The notes under the pieces were generated by a model. The model made no database searches. It worked only from the letters and a program-made list of their open reading frames with translations, and had not been told where the DNA came from. From positions 727,001 through 791,000 of the forward strand of contig JABMCL010000020.1 in assembly GCA_018857735.1 (NCBI GenBank): a DNA stretch of 64,000 bases, in the 5' to 3' direction. Position 1 is the stretch's first letter; each line of letters begins with the position of its first letter. This document shows positions 37,401 through 50,772 of the stretch, piece by piece. The stretch comes from Alviniconcha marisindica. Its lineage: Eukaryota; Mollusca; Gastropoda; Provannidae. A program made the position numbers and the translations under genes.

Positions 37401-39546
37401 AGTCAAAGAAAGCAGTAACCATGAGCACCTACTTCTTGGAACTAGTATTTAAAAAAGGAAGATGTTTCAAACTTCTGGGTCATTTCAGTTTAAGAATTTG
37501 CTTACTTCATATGTCAACAGTTTACCAAGCCCTTGAACGACAAACACAGACAAACTTGAAAGACAAAACTGCTGATGATAACAAGATTATGTGAAAGTAT
37601 GCATGAAAAAGTGCTCACATCATTAGAAGTGAGATCAGTATGTGCATTCACTCACATCCACATTGTCTCTCTCTCTCTCTCTCTCACACACATATATATA
37701 CACACACACATGATATTAAATCCAACACAGAGTGCAGTACTGTAAGAACACCAACAACTATGTCTGGTCTGCTGTCCCTACTTCTTACTGACTGAAGACA
37801 TGTTTGTCCTGACGTAATATTTCCACTTTTGCCATTCACACGAAGATGCATACCCTCGTCTGTTTAACTTGGACTCCTTGCTAACAAGATGGCAGTTTCT
37901 CTCAGCTCAGTCAGAACAAGAAATGAATGACACGAAAAGCATATTAAGTCCAGCAGCTTCATCATTTTCCATGGAACAAAAGAAACTAAAGACTGGCACA
38001 CCACACACACAAAAAAGAAAAATAATGTGCTGTCTCGATCAGTAAGGAATGCTTCTCTCTCTCTCTCTCTCTCTTGCTCACTGTCTCTTTTTCTTTGACA
38101 CAGCGTCCAACTTCAACATTTTAAAGACTGACATTCAATGCGTGCTGGGTAATTTTGGTGTTTCCATAATCCACCACAATCTGACATAGACTACAGGATC
38201 ATCAATGTGCTTATCTGACTTTTCTGTTTGCGTATATATATACACAAGGGACCTAGGTTTACAGTTCCACCCTAACAACTTTTGTTGAGTCTGCACAGAA
38301 TTTGACTCTGGAGAAATCTCAAGACGGCCAAAAAGCCTACACAGACTGGTCACCCAACCATGCGGTGACCACGTTCCATTGTGCTTAACCTGGCTTTTGG
38401 GAGTGAGTGTTAATTCTCACTCTGCACCACCGACTCTCTTTTCCCCGATTGGCTGTCCTGCCTCCTGCCCTCTCTCCTATGCATTCATTGCCACCTAAAT
38501 AAGCACAGTACACACACAACAAACAGTTAAACATGGCAAACTGAGAAAGCAGTCAAATTTGGTAAAATATTTATGAAGAAATCAATAAATAATGCCAGAG
38601 ATCAACAAATAACGCAGCAGTAAACTAAGGTAAAAAGTAATCAAGTGGGTGTCGACTTGAGCATAAGGGATGGGAAATACTATGTTTGGCAGGTGGGGCG
38701 TGGGACTGGGGGGAATAAAGAAATTCAACACAGAACTGTCTCAACATGAAGAAAACAAAACAAAACAAGAAAACAACAACCCCACCATGTAACTTGTAAG
38801 AAGAAAAACATCTTTAAAAAAAAAAAAAAAAAAAAATTGTCTAGTAAATCGGAGGACGAACAGTTGGCAAATGCTGGGCAACCAGGTCAACAAAAAAAGA
38901 AGAAGAGTGAATGACTTGGTAGAACCATAAAAAAAGGTCCCCCAAAATAACACGCTGAACTTTTTATTTTTATTTACAGAGACAAAAGAACTGCACCCAG
39001 CATTAAGAGACAAAAAGAACTGCACCCAGCAATAAGAATTAAGTTCCTATCAATTCCTTCACTAATAAAGAAAGGAAAACAACAACAACAACAGGGAACC
39101 TTAATTAAATAAATCTTAAAAAATTTAAACAAATTAGAGACAAAAAAATTAATTAAAAAAATGCACCCCCGAAAGAGAAAAAGGTCCTATAAAAACCCTG
39201 GCCACACACTTGTTGATAGCCATACAGAGGCACAAAACACCACTCAAATGGAAAATACTGACAACAGGGGCTTGCCACAATACATTGTTACCTCATCGTC
39301 TTTATCCGCTTGAGACTGGAGGAAAATATTGAAAATAACATTCTAAATGGCAATGGAACAAGCAAAAAACACACATGTAAGAGCGTTGTGTGGAGAGGAG
39401 GGGGGAGGGGGGAGAGGAGGGATATTTCACCAGCAACGATGATGAGAAGCCAGGTCGATGAAGTCAAACAAAAGATGAAAAGCTTTCCATTTCTATTTCG
39501 CTTTATTCTTCATTTCCAGCAGCCCTGTCTGGCCTTACTGAGTCAA

Positions 39547-39580
<34 letters not shown>

Positions 39581-39655
39581 AATGCGCGTGCATGCTTGTG
39601 TGTGTTGTGTGAGTGTTATGTGTATGAGTGTGTGTATGAGTGTGAGTGTGTTGTG

Positions 39656-39692
<37 letters not shown>

Positions 39693-40174
39693 CGTGTGTG
39701 CGTGTGTGCACGTGTGTGTTTGTGTGTGCATGCATGCATGCATGTGTGTGTGTGTGTGTGTCTGTGTGTGTGCGTGTATGCACTTAGAATGGTCTCTAGG
39801 GACAAGATTTTGTGCTTTATAAATACTTCAGTTATTATTAACTCTGTACTTGCTGACTGACTGTTGTTTCACATTTGTCTCTCACGGTTCATTTCACAAG
39901 CAGAAAGGGCAAACTGCCATCAGGCTACAGGCTGAGCCACAGGGTGCTTTCACTGACACCTGCAGTTTCGCTGTGCCATTAAATTTGCAATGTGTGAAAC
40001 ATCCTCACACTTTTTAGCTGCGGGCCCCACACACATATCAGACTTCAGAACATCATGCATATCCGTGGGGGAACACACACAGTGCAGACCGCAGACCAAT
40101 CAGCGCAGAGGTCAAAAGGTCGACGGAAAGAAGGTCAAAGAAAATGTCAGACTCTTCAATTTGAATGTCATCTT

Positions 40175-40224
<50 letters not shown>

Positions 40225-43105
40225 TTTTGCCTTTTTTTAATGTAAATTCCAAAGCCTCTGCAGCGGCAGCAAGGAGAAACAGTACAGACGTCCTTGTTCT
40301 TGGAGCCTAAATCTCTCACCATACAGGACGCAATTTTATATATCTGGGGCAAAATAAGAGAAAGCAACTGCTTTCAAAATTGACTCGGAGTAAGCTTCTG
40401 GTCGATGACCAAGCGAGCTGTGAGCACCGCAGGGCTTATAACACAGTGTGCGAGCCGTGAGATCAAAGCATGGCCAAATGCAGGGTGTCACAGGCAGGGG
40501 ATTGCAAAGCCTCCTGTGGCTTACACTCCAAAGGGAAAAAAAACTATTCTCACCCTCTCGGTAGCATCTACAAGTAAACCAGTTTTTGTGACACCAAGAA
40601 AAGAAGAGTCTCTAAGCTATAGAGGGAAATAAAAGAAGCAGTCACTGATAAATAGCAATAGCGAGTGTTTTAAGCACATCGTCTCAAGATAAGCTGTAAA
40701 TGCCGCAGGGTTGGGAGCTCTGAATCCTGCTGCCAACAGGAGCTAGTTTAAACATGCAGAGTACTACACTATTGCTCACATTTACTGCACAAAACTCTGG
40801 CTGCACACCGGTAACTGCATTTTCGTCCTGCTACGGTCAGATGGCAATGATGGCCGATACTTACTCAGACCCAGAAATGTTGAGACTGCTCACAGATCCA
40901 TTGCTACGGCGATTTGCAGTGCTGCTGGGCAGCGAATGGTTGCGACGCAGTGTAGTACCACTAATTATGGAACCTTTGTCTGCCACCTGCGGTCAGCATC
41001 GTAATACAGGGGTCAGCACTGTAATACTGGGGTCAGCATCGTAATACAGGGGTCAGCACTGTAATACTGGGGTCAGCATCATAATACAGGGGTCAGCACT
41101 GTAATACTGGGGTCAGCATCATAATACAGGGGTCAGCATAGTAATACTGGGATGAACATCAAAATACAGGGGTCAGCATTGTAATACTGGGGTCAGCATC
41201 ATAATACAGGGGTCAGCATTGTAATACTGGGGTCAACATCATAATACAGGGGTCAACACTGTAATACTGGGGTCCACATCATAATACAGGGGTCAGCACT
41301 GTAATACTGGGGTCAACATCATAATACAGGGTTCAGCATAGTAATACTGGGATGAACATCATAATACACGGGTCAGCATTGTAATACTGGGGTCAACATC
41401 ATAATACAGAGGGTCAACACTGTATGTCTAGCTCAATATCATAAAACTGGGGTCAACATTAATACTGGAATTAACAAAAAGTGACAGAGCCGTCAACCTG
41501 TAGAAGCTAGTCACTCTATCAGTCTATGGTAGAAGATCATCGAATATGGGGTCATGACTGTAATACTCATGTCAAAATCACACAAAACTGGGGTCAAGAC
41601 TGTAATACTGGGGTCACATCACAATGCTAGGGTCGATGTTGTACCACCACTGGGGTCAACGTCAATATCATAAGTAGCACTGGGGTCGATGTCATAGTAG
41701 CGGGGTCAAGACCATAACATGGAGGTCAACATCATAATATCAGGGTCAGAGCCCTTGTACTGGGGTCAATATCATGATAAACATACATGATGTGTCAACA
41801 ACAGCACACTGCTAGTGTTACCATGTTATGCTCTGTACCTCAACACGATACATATCAGATACTTCATAATTATTTTGACAGCCAAACGGGGCATTTGACT
41901 GGCATACCGTAGCACCAAGTTTGCTCACACCAAGTAACGAAGACAGATCTGGTGTCCAAGTTGCAGGACACAGGTCACTTGGACCAGAGCATGCTGTGAG
42001 AGTGAATCACATGACAGGATGATGATATGGGTCATGGGGAGACCCTTGACAGCATGACCCTGGTCTGTCTGTCATGTGCACATAACACAGTATAGCTTAA
42101 TTCGCTTGTATACATTCTGAACCTGCTTTCTCATGGCACACGTCTGAAAGGAGTGCTGCTGGCTTTATGTTTAATATTACACCTGACAGCAGTATTCCCA
42201 ACACAGACCTTGATTCTTTACTCCTGCTCTATCATGGTACACATCAAACTCCAAGCACTGGTTTACGACATCCTTCCTTCAACCACTGCCATATTTAGTT
42301 ATGCCATAGTGTCCAGAAAACTGTCAGTTAACGAGCAGCTTTTTGTTGGTGCTTAAACAGTAGTAAGTTTGTTACAAACAACTCAGATTATATCAGACAT
42401 TTGTTTGATAACTGACCATGTTGCTTACACCAGCTCAAATAAAACCAAAATCGTTTGAATTGAGACGGAACTCTTTTTTTTTAACCTGTGGTGGATGTGC
42501 CTCATGTTTACGTGTGTGCTTGGGCACTAGGTTGCTTCCACAGTCATATTAGTACCCGAACCTTTCGGAGGGCGCTGACCGCGTCAGTGCGGACAGCTGT
42601 GTGGAGATAGTGCCCCTTCGATGGTGTAACCAAATCTGGCAGAGTTTGGAGGAGGGTGCCAGGAAGCAATGCTTGGAGTGTGGGTACACATTTGAAAGAA
42701 GTGCTGCTGGCTTTATGTTTAATATTACACCCGACAGCAGTATTCCCAACACAGACCTTGATTCCGTACTCCTGCTCTATCATGGTACACATCTGAAAGA
42801 AGCGCTGCTCCATGTGGGACTGGAATGGCATCAGACTCTCTGGCGCTCGCTGTTTGTGGATGATGAGGCCGTCTCGCAGCAAGGTTACCTGGGTGACAAA
42901 GGCAGTCATAGCACAGCGGTCACTGATCTGATCAAGCTCAGCCCATTCTGAGGGTGGTTTGCAAGCTGTAAAGAAGTATGTGCATCAGTCAAAACTGAAA
43001 ATGTGTGGCACAACACAGCTCTGCTTAACCCTTTCTCGAAAGACGTCTAAATGGAATCCTTGGTGCATCTTGAAGCAAAGATACAGAAGGCCACACACAT
43101 GAGTG

Positions 43106-43145
<40 letters not shown>

Positions 43146-46100
43146 CTCTCTCTCTCTCATGCACATACACACACACTCTCTCTCTCTCTCTCTCCCTTTC
43201 TCTGTATATGATCAAAACTGGCCAGCCAGACAGACAGAGTGAAACATAGGTGCAGTAAAGGCACCTGCTCCATGGTGAGTGCCCGGAGACGTTCCTGATC
43301 TTCAGGGTCATAGTCTGTGCCAATGTAGAACTCCTGCACACAGAAAGAAAAGAACAGTACATGGTATGGGCAGCACAGAATTTCAAGGTGAAGGTTAGAG
43401 TAAGTATGTAAGTAACTTGTGTTTTTTTACACCATGTCGACGAGGACAGTTATATTAGAGTGAGTGAAGGTTAGCATGCGAAATGTAACACACAACTGAC
43501 AAGAGATCCTAAATCACCACTGGCCACTCTTGTGGTTGAGAACTCATTTCCTGGAATGTAGGCGCAAACTGTGCCTCACAGAAAACATGGACTGGCAATG
43601 GGTTGGCACTTCACCTCACCCACAAATGACTGAAATCACGGACAACAGCATTTTTCATCCACGAATATCAGCTCTGTAATCAGATTCTGATTTGATGTAT
43701 CGTTCAAAATGAATCCACTCTGAGAGTTACCGTAAGTGATTCAGGTCTTTGTTGTTGTACCTGTGTTATGTATTCTGAGTGCTAAGTAACTCCTTTGTGT
43801 GTTGATTCTGAATCTACTCTGGCCCATGCTGGCAGCGTACTCTAACCACACACCTTGTACATTGCAATGCCACCCTGCACTGCGGGGTCCACAACGCCAT
43901 TGAGGGACATGCTGAGAGGGTCGATGCGCAGCTGCTGGTTGTGACGGTACTGCTCTATCTGCATGGCGATTCTCTTGTTCTTGTCATCCATCGTCTCAAT
44001 GGCCGTTTCAATTGGACTCACCATCACCTGGGTGTGAGAGAAAGCCAAGCAATAATAACTGAACAAAATGGATCCACACCACCACAAAACATACAACAAC
44101 AACAAAAATCAGCACCACTGGAAACAACCCCATAAAAAAGGTTTTCTTATTCCTCCTTTTCCATATCGTAGACTCACTTCCCATATAACTGGCATCCACG
44201 CAGTAAATGATAACAATATCAAGTTCATTTCAACAGCAAGGTCTCCCACCTAACTAGCACCTGCACATGACAATTTACATGTAGGCTGCAATGACAAAAG
44301 TTTACAGATGCCAACCACAACAGTAAATCACAAGAACAACAGAACGGAAGAGGAAGTGTTCAATACCATGCGAAGAGGAGGAGACAGATTACCGAGGCAC
44401 GTCTATTCCAACTCTGTGGGGAGCTAGTTAGTTCTTAGAGTCAATTTTCAGTGCAGTCTCTCTTACAGTGTTCTGACAGCCCTCACGTACACTCCTACGC
44501 ATCAACATCTGTGTGCGGGTTAAAAGTCTTAAGCACCAGCACTGTATCATTGGACACAGGCAAATACTGCAAGCACTGGTAGGAATGAATGGGTGGTGCT
44601 GCTCTTGCGGCAGCTGTAGCCTTTCCCAGGTAAGGTGAACAGAATCCCCCCCCCCCCCCCCCGGGATAAATGAAGGAGTTATCTTTCAAGGGACAAGAAA
44701 AGAGTTACTGTACTCACACACTCCGTGGCCACCACTGGGTACCAACCCACAATGCCAGGCAGTGGGTAGGAAGTCGTCAGGTTTGTCCTCTCAAGCCACA
44801 TTTTCTGAAGAAGGAAAACAACAAATGAACAACATACATGCAATGAAACCAAGTCGCGACAAAGCCAGCAACACGATAGTGAGAAAAAGACTACACATAT
44901 CTGACACAACAAGCAAGACACTGAACAGTGAATACTTGATGATCACCGTATGAGTGCAGTTTCACATCCAGTTCACTGGCATTAATTCTGGCACCAGTTT
45001 GATCAATAAGTCACAATATTTCTGTGTGTGTGTGTGTGTGTGTGTATGTGTGTGTGTAGATGCATGCATGCGTGTGTGTGCCTGTGCCTCTGTGTACATG
45101 TGTGTGTGTGTGTGTGTATGTGTGTGTGTAGATGCATGCATGCGTGTGTGTGCCTGTGCCTCTGTGTACATGTGTGTTCCACACCCAGTTCACTGGCATT
45201 AATTCTGGCACCAGTTTGATCAATAAGTCACAATGTTTCTGTGTGTGTGTGTGTATGTGCGTGTGTAGATGCATGCATGCATGTGTGCATGTGTGTGTGC
45301 CTGTGCCTCTGTGTACATGTGTGTGTGTGTGTGTGTGCATGGACACATGCATGTGTGCCTTGGTGTATGTGTGTGTGCGTGCATGCATGCATGAGTGCAT
45401 GCATGCATGTGTGCAAACATTAGTCACTGGAAGAAGGTATGCAATGGATGACAAAAATAAAAGTCCTGCATGTGTGTGCAGTTCATCCCCCCCCCCCCCT
45501 CCCCCCCCACCACCAATCTGTATTTAACCCACATTTATTTGTCAATGTCAATGTCTGTTAGTATGATGCATTAATTTCGCTTTAAAAAACCCCCGATGTA
45601 TACCAAAGAACATACTTGCTGAGGCCCTACAGATCACAAAACAGCATGAGAATGGCAGTCACTCCGGCACTTACTGTAACATCGTCGCTGCCTTCATCAC
45701 TGCGCCGTGAGTAGGTGAACAGCTGCACCTCATTCACACGATAATACCTGCAACCCAACAAGGTAGCAGTAAGTAAGTTGGTGTTTTACGCCCAATCAAC
45801 CATTACAGTTATATCAGGGCGATCAACAAGGTAGCAGATGCAGCAGCTCTGCATGTTCAACTCAAACATTCATAATACCAACAAGGCAAACTGCTTGCCA
45901 ACACTGGTTGGACACACGGGTATAAAATGGACATCATCATCATCATCATCGCCACTGCTGTATTGGGTGGTTCAGGCGGGGCTGTTAACTCACTTGACTT
46001 TTACCCAGCATCGCTTAAGTCCCTTGGCTGTTTTTACTTCCGGCGCATACTTTCTTCACAATGAAAGGTGATGATAATAAATTTGTGCAGTTTACAGCAC

Positions 46101-49031
46101 CAACTTTAGAAGCATTTTTGAAGGCCCGTAGTCAAAACGTGTCCGGCAACAACCAACACAGCCAACTCCATGCAAAGGTGCACAGCTTGTGGGCAACACC
46201 ACAGAAACTGGATTGCAACATTTCTCAGGGTAGAGAACCACTTCCTTCTTGGTGACACTCAGAGATTAGTGTTCACTGCAGTGCCTTACAGAACTTGAAC
46301 TCGAAAACTTTATTTTACAAGGATTGTGGTTTAGGTTCAGTCAAAAACCTGTCTAACAGAAAAACACAAAGCACAATTTGACAGAGGTGCTGAGTGTTCA
46401 TTGCAGTGCCTTACAGAAAAACAGAGAAGTGGTTGAAAATAGTCTATCTTGTTTAAAAGTTCTTTTTTCCTTTGGATTAGCTCTGATGTTACCCTATGCG
46501 GTAGACTGGGCTCAAAGCACCGTTTGGAAATGTAAACCACAAGGCTCTTTTTCAATGTCACCCCTTAAAAAGAGCCTTGTGGTTTACATTTCCAAATGGT
46601 GCTTCGAGCCCAGTCTTAAAAAGAGCCTTGTGGTTTACATTTCCAAATGGTGCTTTGAGCCCAGTCTACCGCATAGGGTAACATCAGAGCTAATCCAAAG
46701 GAAAAAAGAACTTTTAAACAAGATAGACTATTTTCAATCATTTCTCTTTCTTGCATGCATTCAAATTTCACCCGGTACATCAACACGTCCATGCATCACA
46801 CAACATAAAACCAATTTTCTCCCAAAGAGTGGGAAAATCCACCCACTTGAGGATTTGCTCGCTGATGGGCTTGTCTTCAAAGTGAGGCTTCAGCTGCATC
46901 ACAGGACTGACAGCATTGATCTGCAGGTCTACCAGTGTCAAGGACAAGGTGACTGCATATGCCAAACCATGATGACGACTACATACACTAAACATTTCAG
47001 TGAATGTTCAAAACACCCTGTGTAAAGCTCCAGTCAGTCATTCAGGGTCGCGTACGACTAGAGCGCAATGGGTCTGGTCAGATGCAGAGAACAGCCCTAT
47101 AGCTACCATTGTGAAGCTTTATTATCTAATTAAAACTGCAATTTTTATTGTCAAAATTAGTTAATACTTTGGCCAACCTTCAGCAGAAAAAGGACTGAAC
47201 AAACAAAGATTCTGAGCGAATCCTTACAAACAAGCTCAGATACAAAAAAGGATTGAACAAACAAGGATTCTGAGCAAATCCTTACAAACAAGCTCAGATT
47301 TTCAACGACATCAAAAAAACAAATTTCAGATTTTAAATTTGGGAATGTTTATAACAGCAGCTTGAGGTTCTGTTGTAAACTACCAGCAGTTTGGAGCTGC
47401 TGTTGCTGGTGACTGAGCTAATGTGATGCCACTACAGAACAAGCAAGGATACGCTGTTTGTTTGAATTCAAGATGTCTTCTGAGGGCCAGTCCAGGGTTT
47501 TCATCAGCTGGAAGAGGTAGACAATAAAACAACAACATGAGTAACCACTAAATATCAATGCTAACGCACATGATGATATTCATAATAATCAAAACAATAA
47601 CCATTTCTGATGTTCTGCATCACTGTAAACTCTATACCAGAATCAAGCCGGCCATAAAAGAATTTTTTTTTACACATCAACTATACCAATTCTGACAAAA
47701 TACCAATTCTGTACCAGAATCAAGCCGGCCATAAAAGAAACAATTTTACACATCAACTATACCAATTCTGACAAAATACCAATTCTGTATCAGAATCAAG
47801 CCGGCCATAAAAGAAACAATTTTATACATCAACTATACCAATTCTGACAAAATACCAGTTCTGTACCAGAATCAAACCAGCCATAAAAGAAACAATTTTA
47901 CACATCAACTATACCAGTTCTGACAAAATGGTTGCTACAAAAAAGTGCTTGCGGCTTGGTTATTGACATACATCAATGATTCTGCTACAGAAGGAATGTC
48001 ATGCTACAGAATACAGAATCTTTATTGTCTTTGAATAACATGAAATTTGCCTTACATTGTTACATCAGCATAAAAGACACCAGTAAAATAACACACAGTA
48101 TAATACATGAACATAAACACAGAGTACTTTATCTTAGAGTCTGGAAGGCACACACACACATCCAAAATAGTCAACCCTACCAGTTAACCGCATCAACTAG
48201 AGAACTGATGAATGTTACTGTACCACCAAATATCGGGTCAGAAACCCACTCTGACAGCACACAGTAGCCGCAGTTGATAAAGCACTTGAATCGCTACTTC
48301 CAACAACCTTGCATGCGTAGGTGGTACACCCAAACCCAATGACACCAATAAAATACAGGAAACAAATTGTATCTCGACAATTGTATCTTGTAAGAACCAA
48401 ACAGTGCTGCTACTGCACCACATGGGTGGATATTCAAAGCACGCTGTAAAAATCTACAGTTACTCATTTAGACTCACATGCAGCAACAGTGCAGTGAGTC
48501 TGCTCAAAAGCAGAGAATAGTGCTACATAAAAGTGATCAACAACATCAACAACATTCATCCGACCACCTTCTTCCTTTTCAGTGTTACTGCTACATCACT
48601 GAAAATCTTCTTGACACACCACTCTCACTGCCCGCGCCTCACACTAAGCTGCCGTACTTTTTACCCTCAGCATTGGGAAACAGGATCTGCATTCTACTGC
48701 TGAACATCACTATAACCCTCGACACGCTACACTCACTGCCCGCACCTCACACTAAACTGCCGTACTTCTTACCTCAGCATTGGGAAACAGGATCTGCATT
48801 CTACTGCTGAACATCACTATAAACCTCGACACGCTACTCTCACTGCCCGCGCCTCACGCTAAACTGCCGTACTTTTTACTCTTACCTCAGCATTGGGAAA
48901 CAGGATCTGCATTCTACTGCTGAAGTCTGCAAGCCTTTCATACTCCTTGCCGCGGTAGATGAACACTTTGTTCTGCGAAAGAGGGAAAGGTAAAAGATTT
49001 GCCTGTGCTTCACAAAAACTATAACCAGCAT

Positions 49032-49067
<36 letters not shown>

Positions 49068-50738
49068 CCACCACCACCAACTTTGTTACAAGGGGACAGC
49101 AAGGAGAAAACCTATGCTGAAATGACTAACGGTGAAACTATAATGAAAAGAAGAACAACAAAATTTAAAAAGTATGACCGTTCCAGCAAAGTTGTCACAG
49201 AAGTCAATGCAGCAAGGCTCCGGAAGATATAAAATAGCGTAGAACATGACAAAAATAAAGTTTCTGTGTCAGTCAAAAGCCTGTCAATCTTCTCCTTTAA
49301 TTAGCAGATTAAAAAAGAAAAAGAAAAAAAAAGGGAAGTTTTTTAAAATCTTCCTCATGAAACAGCTATAAAATCTTCTGAGCAGCACTGGGCTTGCTGA
49401 GCAGCACTGAGCTGGCTGAGTAGCACTGAGCTAGCTGAGCAGCACTGAGCTAGCTGAGCAGCACTGGGCTTGCTGAGCAGCACTGGGCTTGCTGAGCAGC
49501 ACTGAGCTTGCTGAGCAGCACTGGGCTTGCTGAGCAGCACTGAGCTTGCTGAGCAGCACTGAGCTTGCTGAGCAGCATTAAGCTTGCTGAGCAGCACTGA
49601 GCTTGCTGAGCAGCACTGAGCTGATCAGCAGAACTGAGCAGCACTGAGCTTGCTGAGCAGCACTGAGCTTGCTGAGCAGCACTGAGCTGAGTAGCACTGA
49701 GCTGGCTGAGCAGCATTAAGCTGGCTGAGCAGCACTGAGTTGGCTGAGCAGCACTGACCTGCAGAAAGGAAGGAAAGCCCATGCCAAAGTAACCCACGCG
49801 GAAGTACTCAGGCTCCGGACGCATCTGCTTCAGGATGCAGTCATACAGCTCCGCCTGCCGCTTCTTCAAACAGCAAACAGATCAACACCAAACATGAATG
49901 AATAACTGGTTGGGGGGGGTGGGGGGGGAGTCCCACAAGCTTAAATATTGACAAACTTCTCTGCTTCAGTGGGTATAAAATAGGTTTTAGCACCTTAATT
50001 AGTTTAAACATAATACAATTGTGTGTGTGTGTGTGTGCATGCTTGCGTGCATGTGCATGCATGTGAGAGAGAGAGAGAGAGAATCTGTCAGCTCTTGGAT
50101 TTTAATGTCTCATCATCTGCACAGGGTCATCTGAGGGAGAGAGAGAGGGAGAGAGAGGGGAAGGGGGAGAGAGAGGGGAAGAGGGAGAGCCCCACCCCTT
50201 CCCCCCAACACACACACCACTGTCAGTATTTCACGCCACAAATCACTCTAACCCTGCTGTACAGATTAAGACACAGCTAAACGGCTGGAGCTGCGAATGT
50301 GCTGGTTACATTTTCCAGCCTTAAGCCTTGTTGGGCTGGTACCACAATAACACTCGGGTGGCACACAGGTGAACGCCGACAACTACTGACCAGTATCTTG
50401 CTGAGGCTGAGGTAATCAAAGAGCTCGTCTCTGTAGAGCCCGGCCAGCTCGTCGCACAGCTCAATGCCTTTCTCCCACATCTGAAACACCACCACAAAGA
50501 CCACCATCAAAGCGCTGGGGGCTGCAGCCTTGCCGCTTGAAGAAATCGGCTGCTGCTTGAATACCTTTGCACTAACAATAATAATAATACGACAGGGGGA
50601 CTTGTGCAGTGCCCATCTTCAACACAAGGTGGGAGCCTGGAGCGCTTTACAATAACACTAACATCACACAAGCATATGCACACACACACGCATATGCACA
50701 CACACACGCATATGCACACACACATGCATGCACGCACG

Positions 50739-50772
<34 letters not shown>

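Larger units (their letters stand above)
36404..40864 (-). other. 4.5 kb DOCK intron 21
   Basis: A-rich, with no exon recognised. It holds short (CT)n tracts at 37666-37686 and 38053-38075, an A-run near 38816-38836, a (TG)n-rich tract at 39552-39780 and (CT)n at 40180-40220. Confidence 0.6.

Noticed and set aside
40987..41480. CRISPR-like array of short regular repeats
   Set aside because: Units are contiguous without unique spacers and sit in a metazoan intron. The same holds for the other arrays.
42544..42909. 121-codon - strand ORF as a single DOCK exon
   Set aside because: The family match starts at VTLLRDG (42888) and ends at EYGIK (42757). The flanks are intron and the MITE-like element, and the exon needs these borders to keep phase.
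46780..46995. Alternative acceptor CTGCAG before ATCAATGC for exon 15
   Set aside because: It would break the frame with exon 14. The acceptor CACTGGTAG 7 bp upstream keeps frame and restores the conserved Q-x-x-Q motif.
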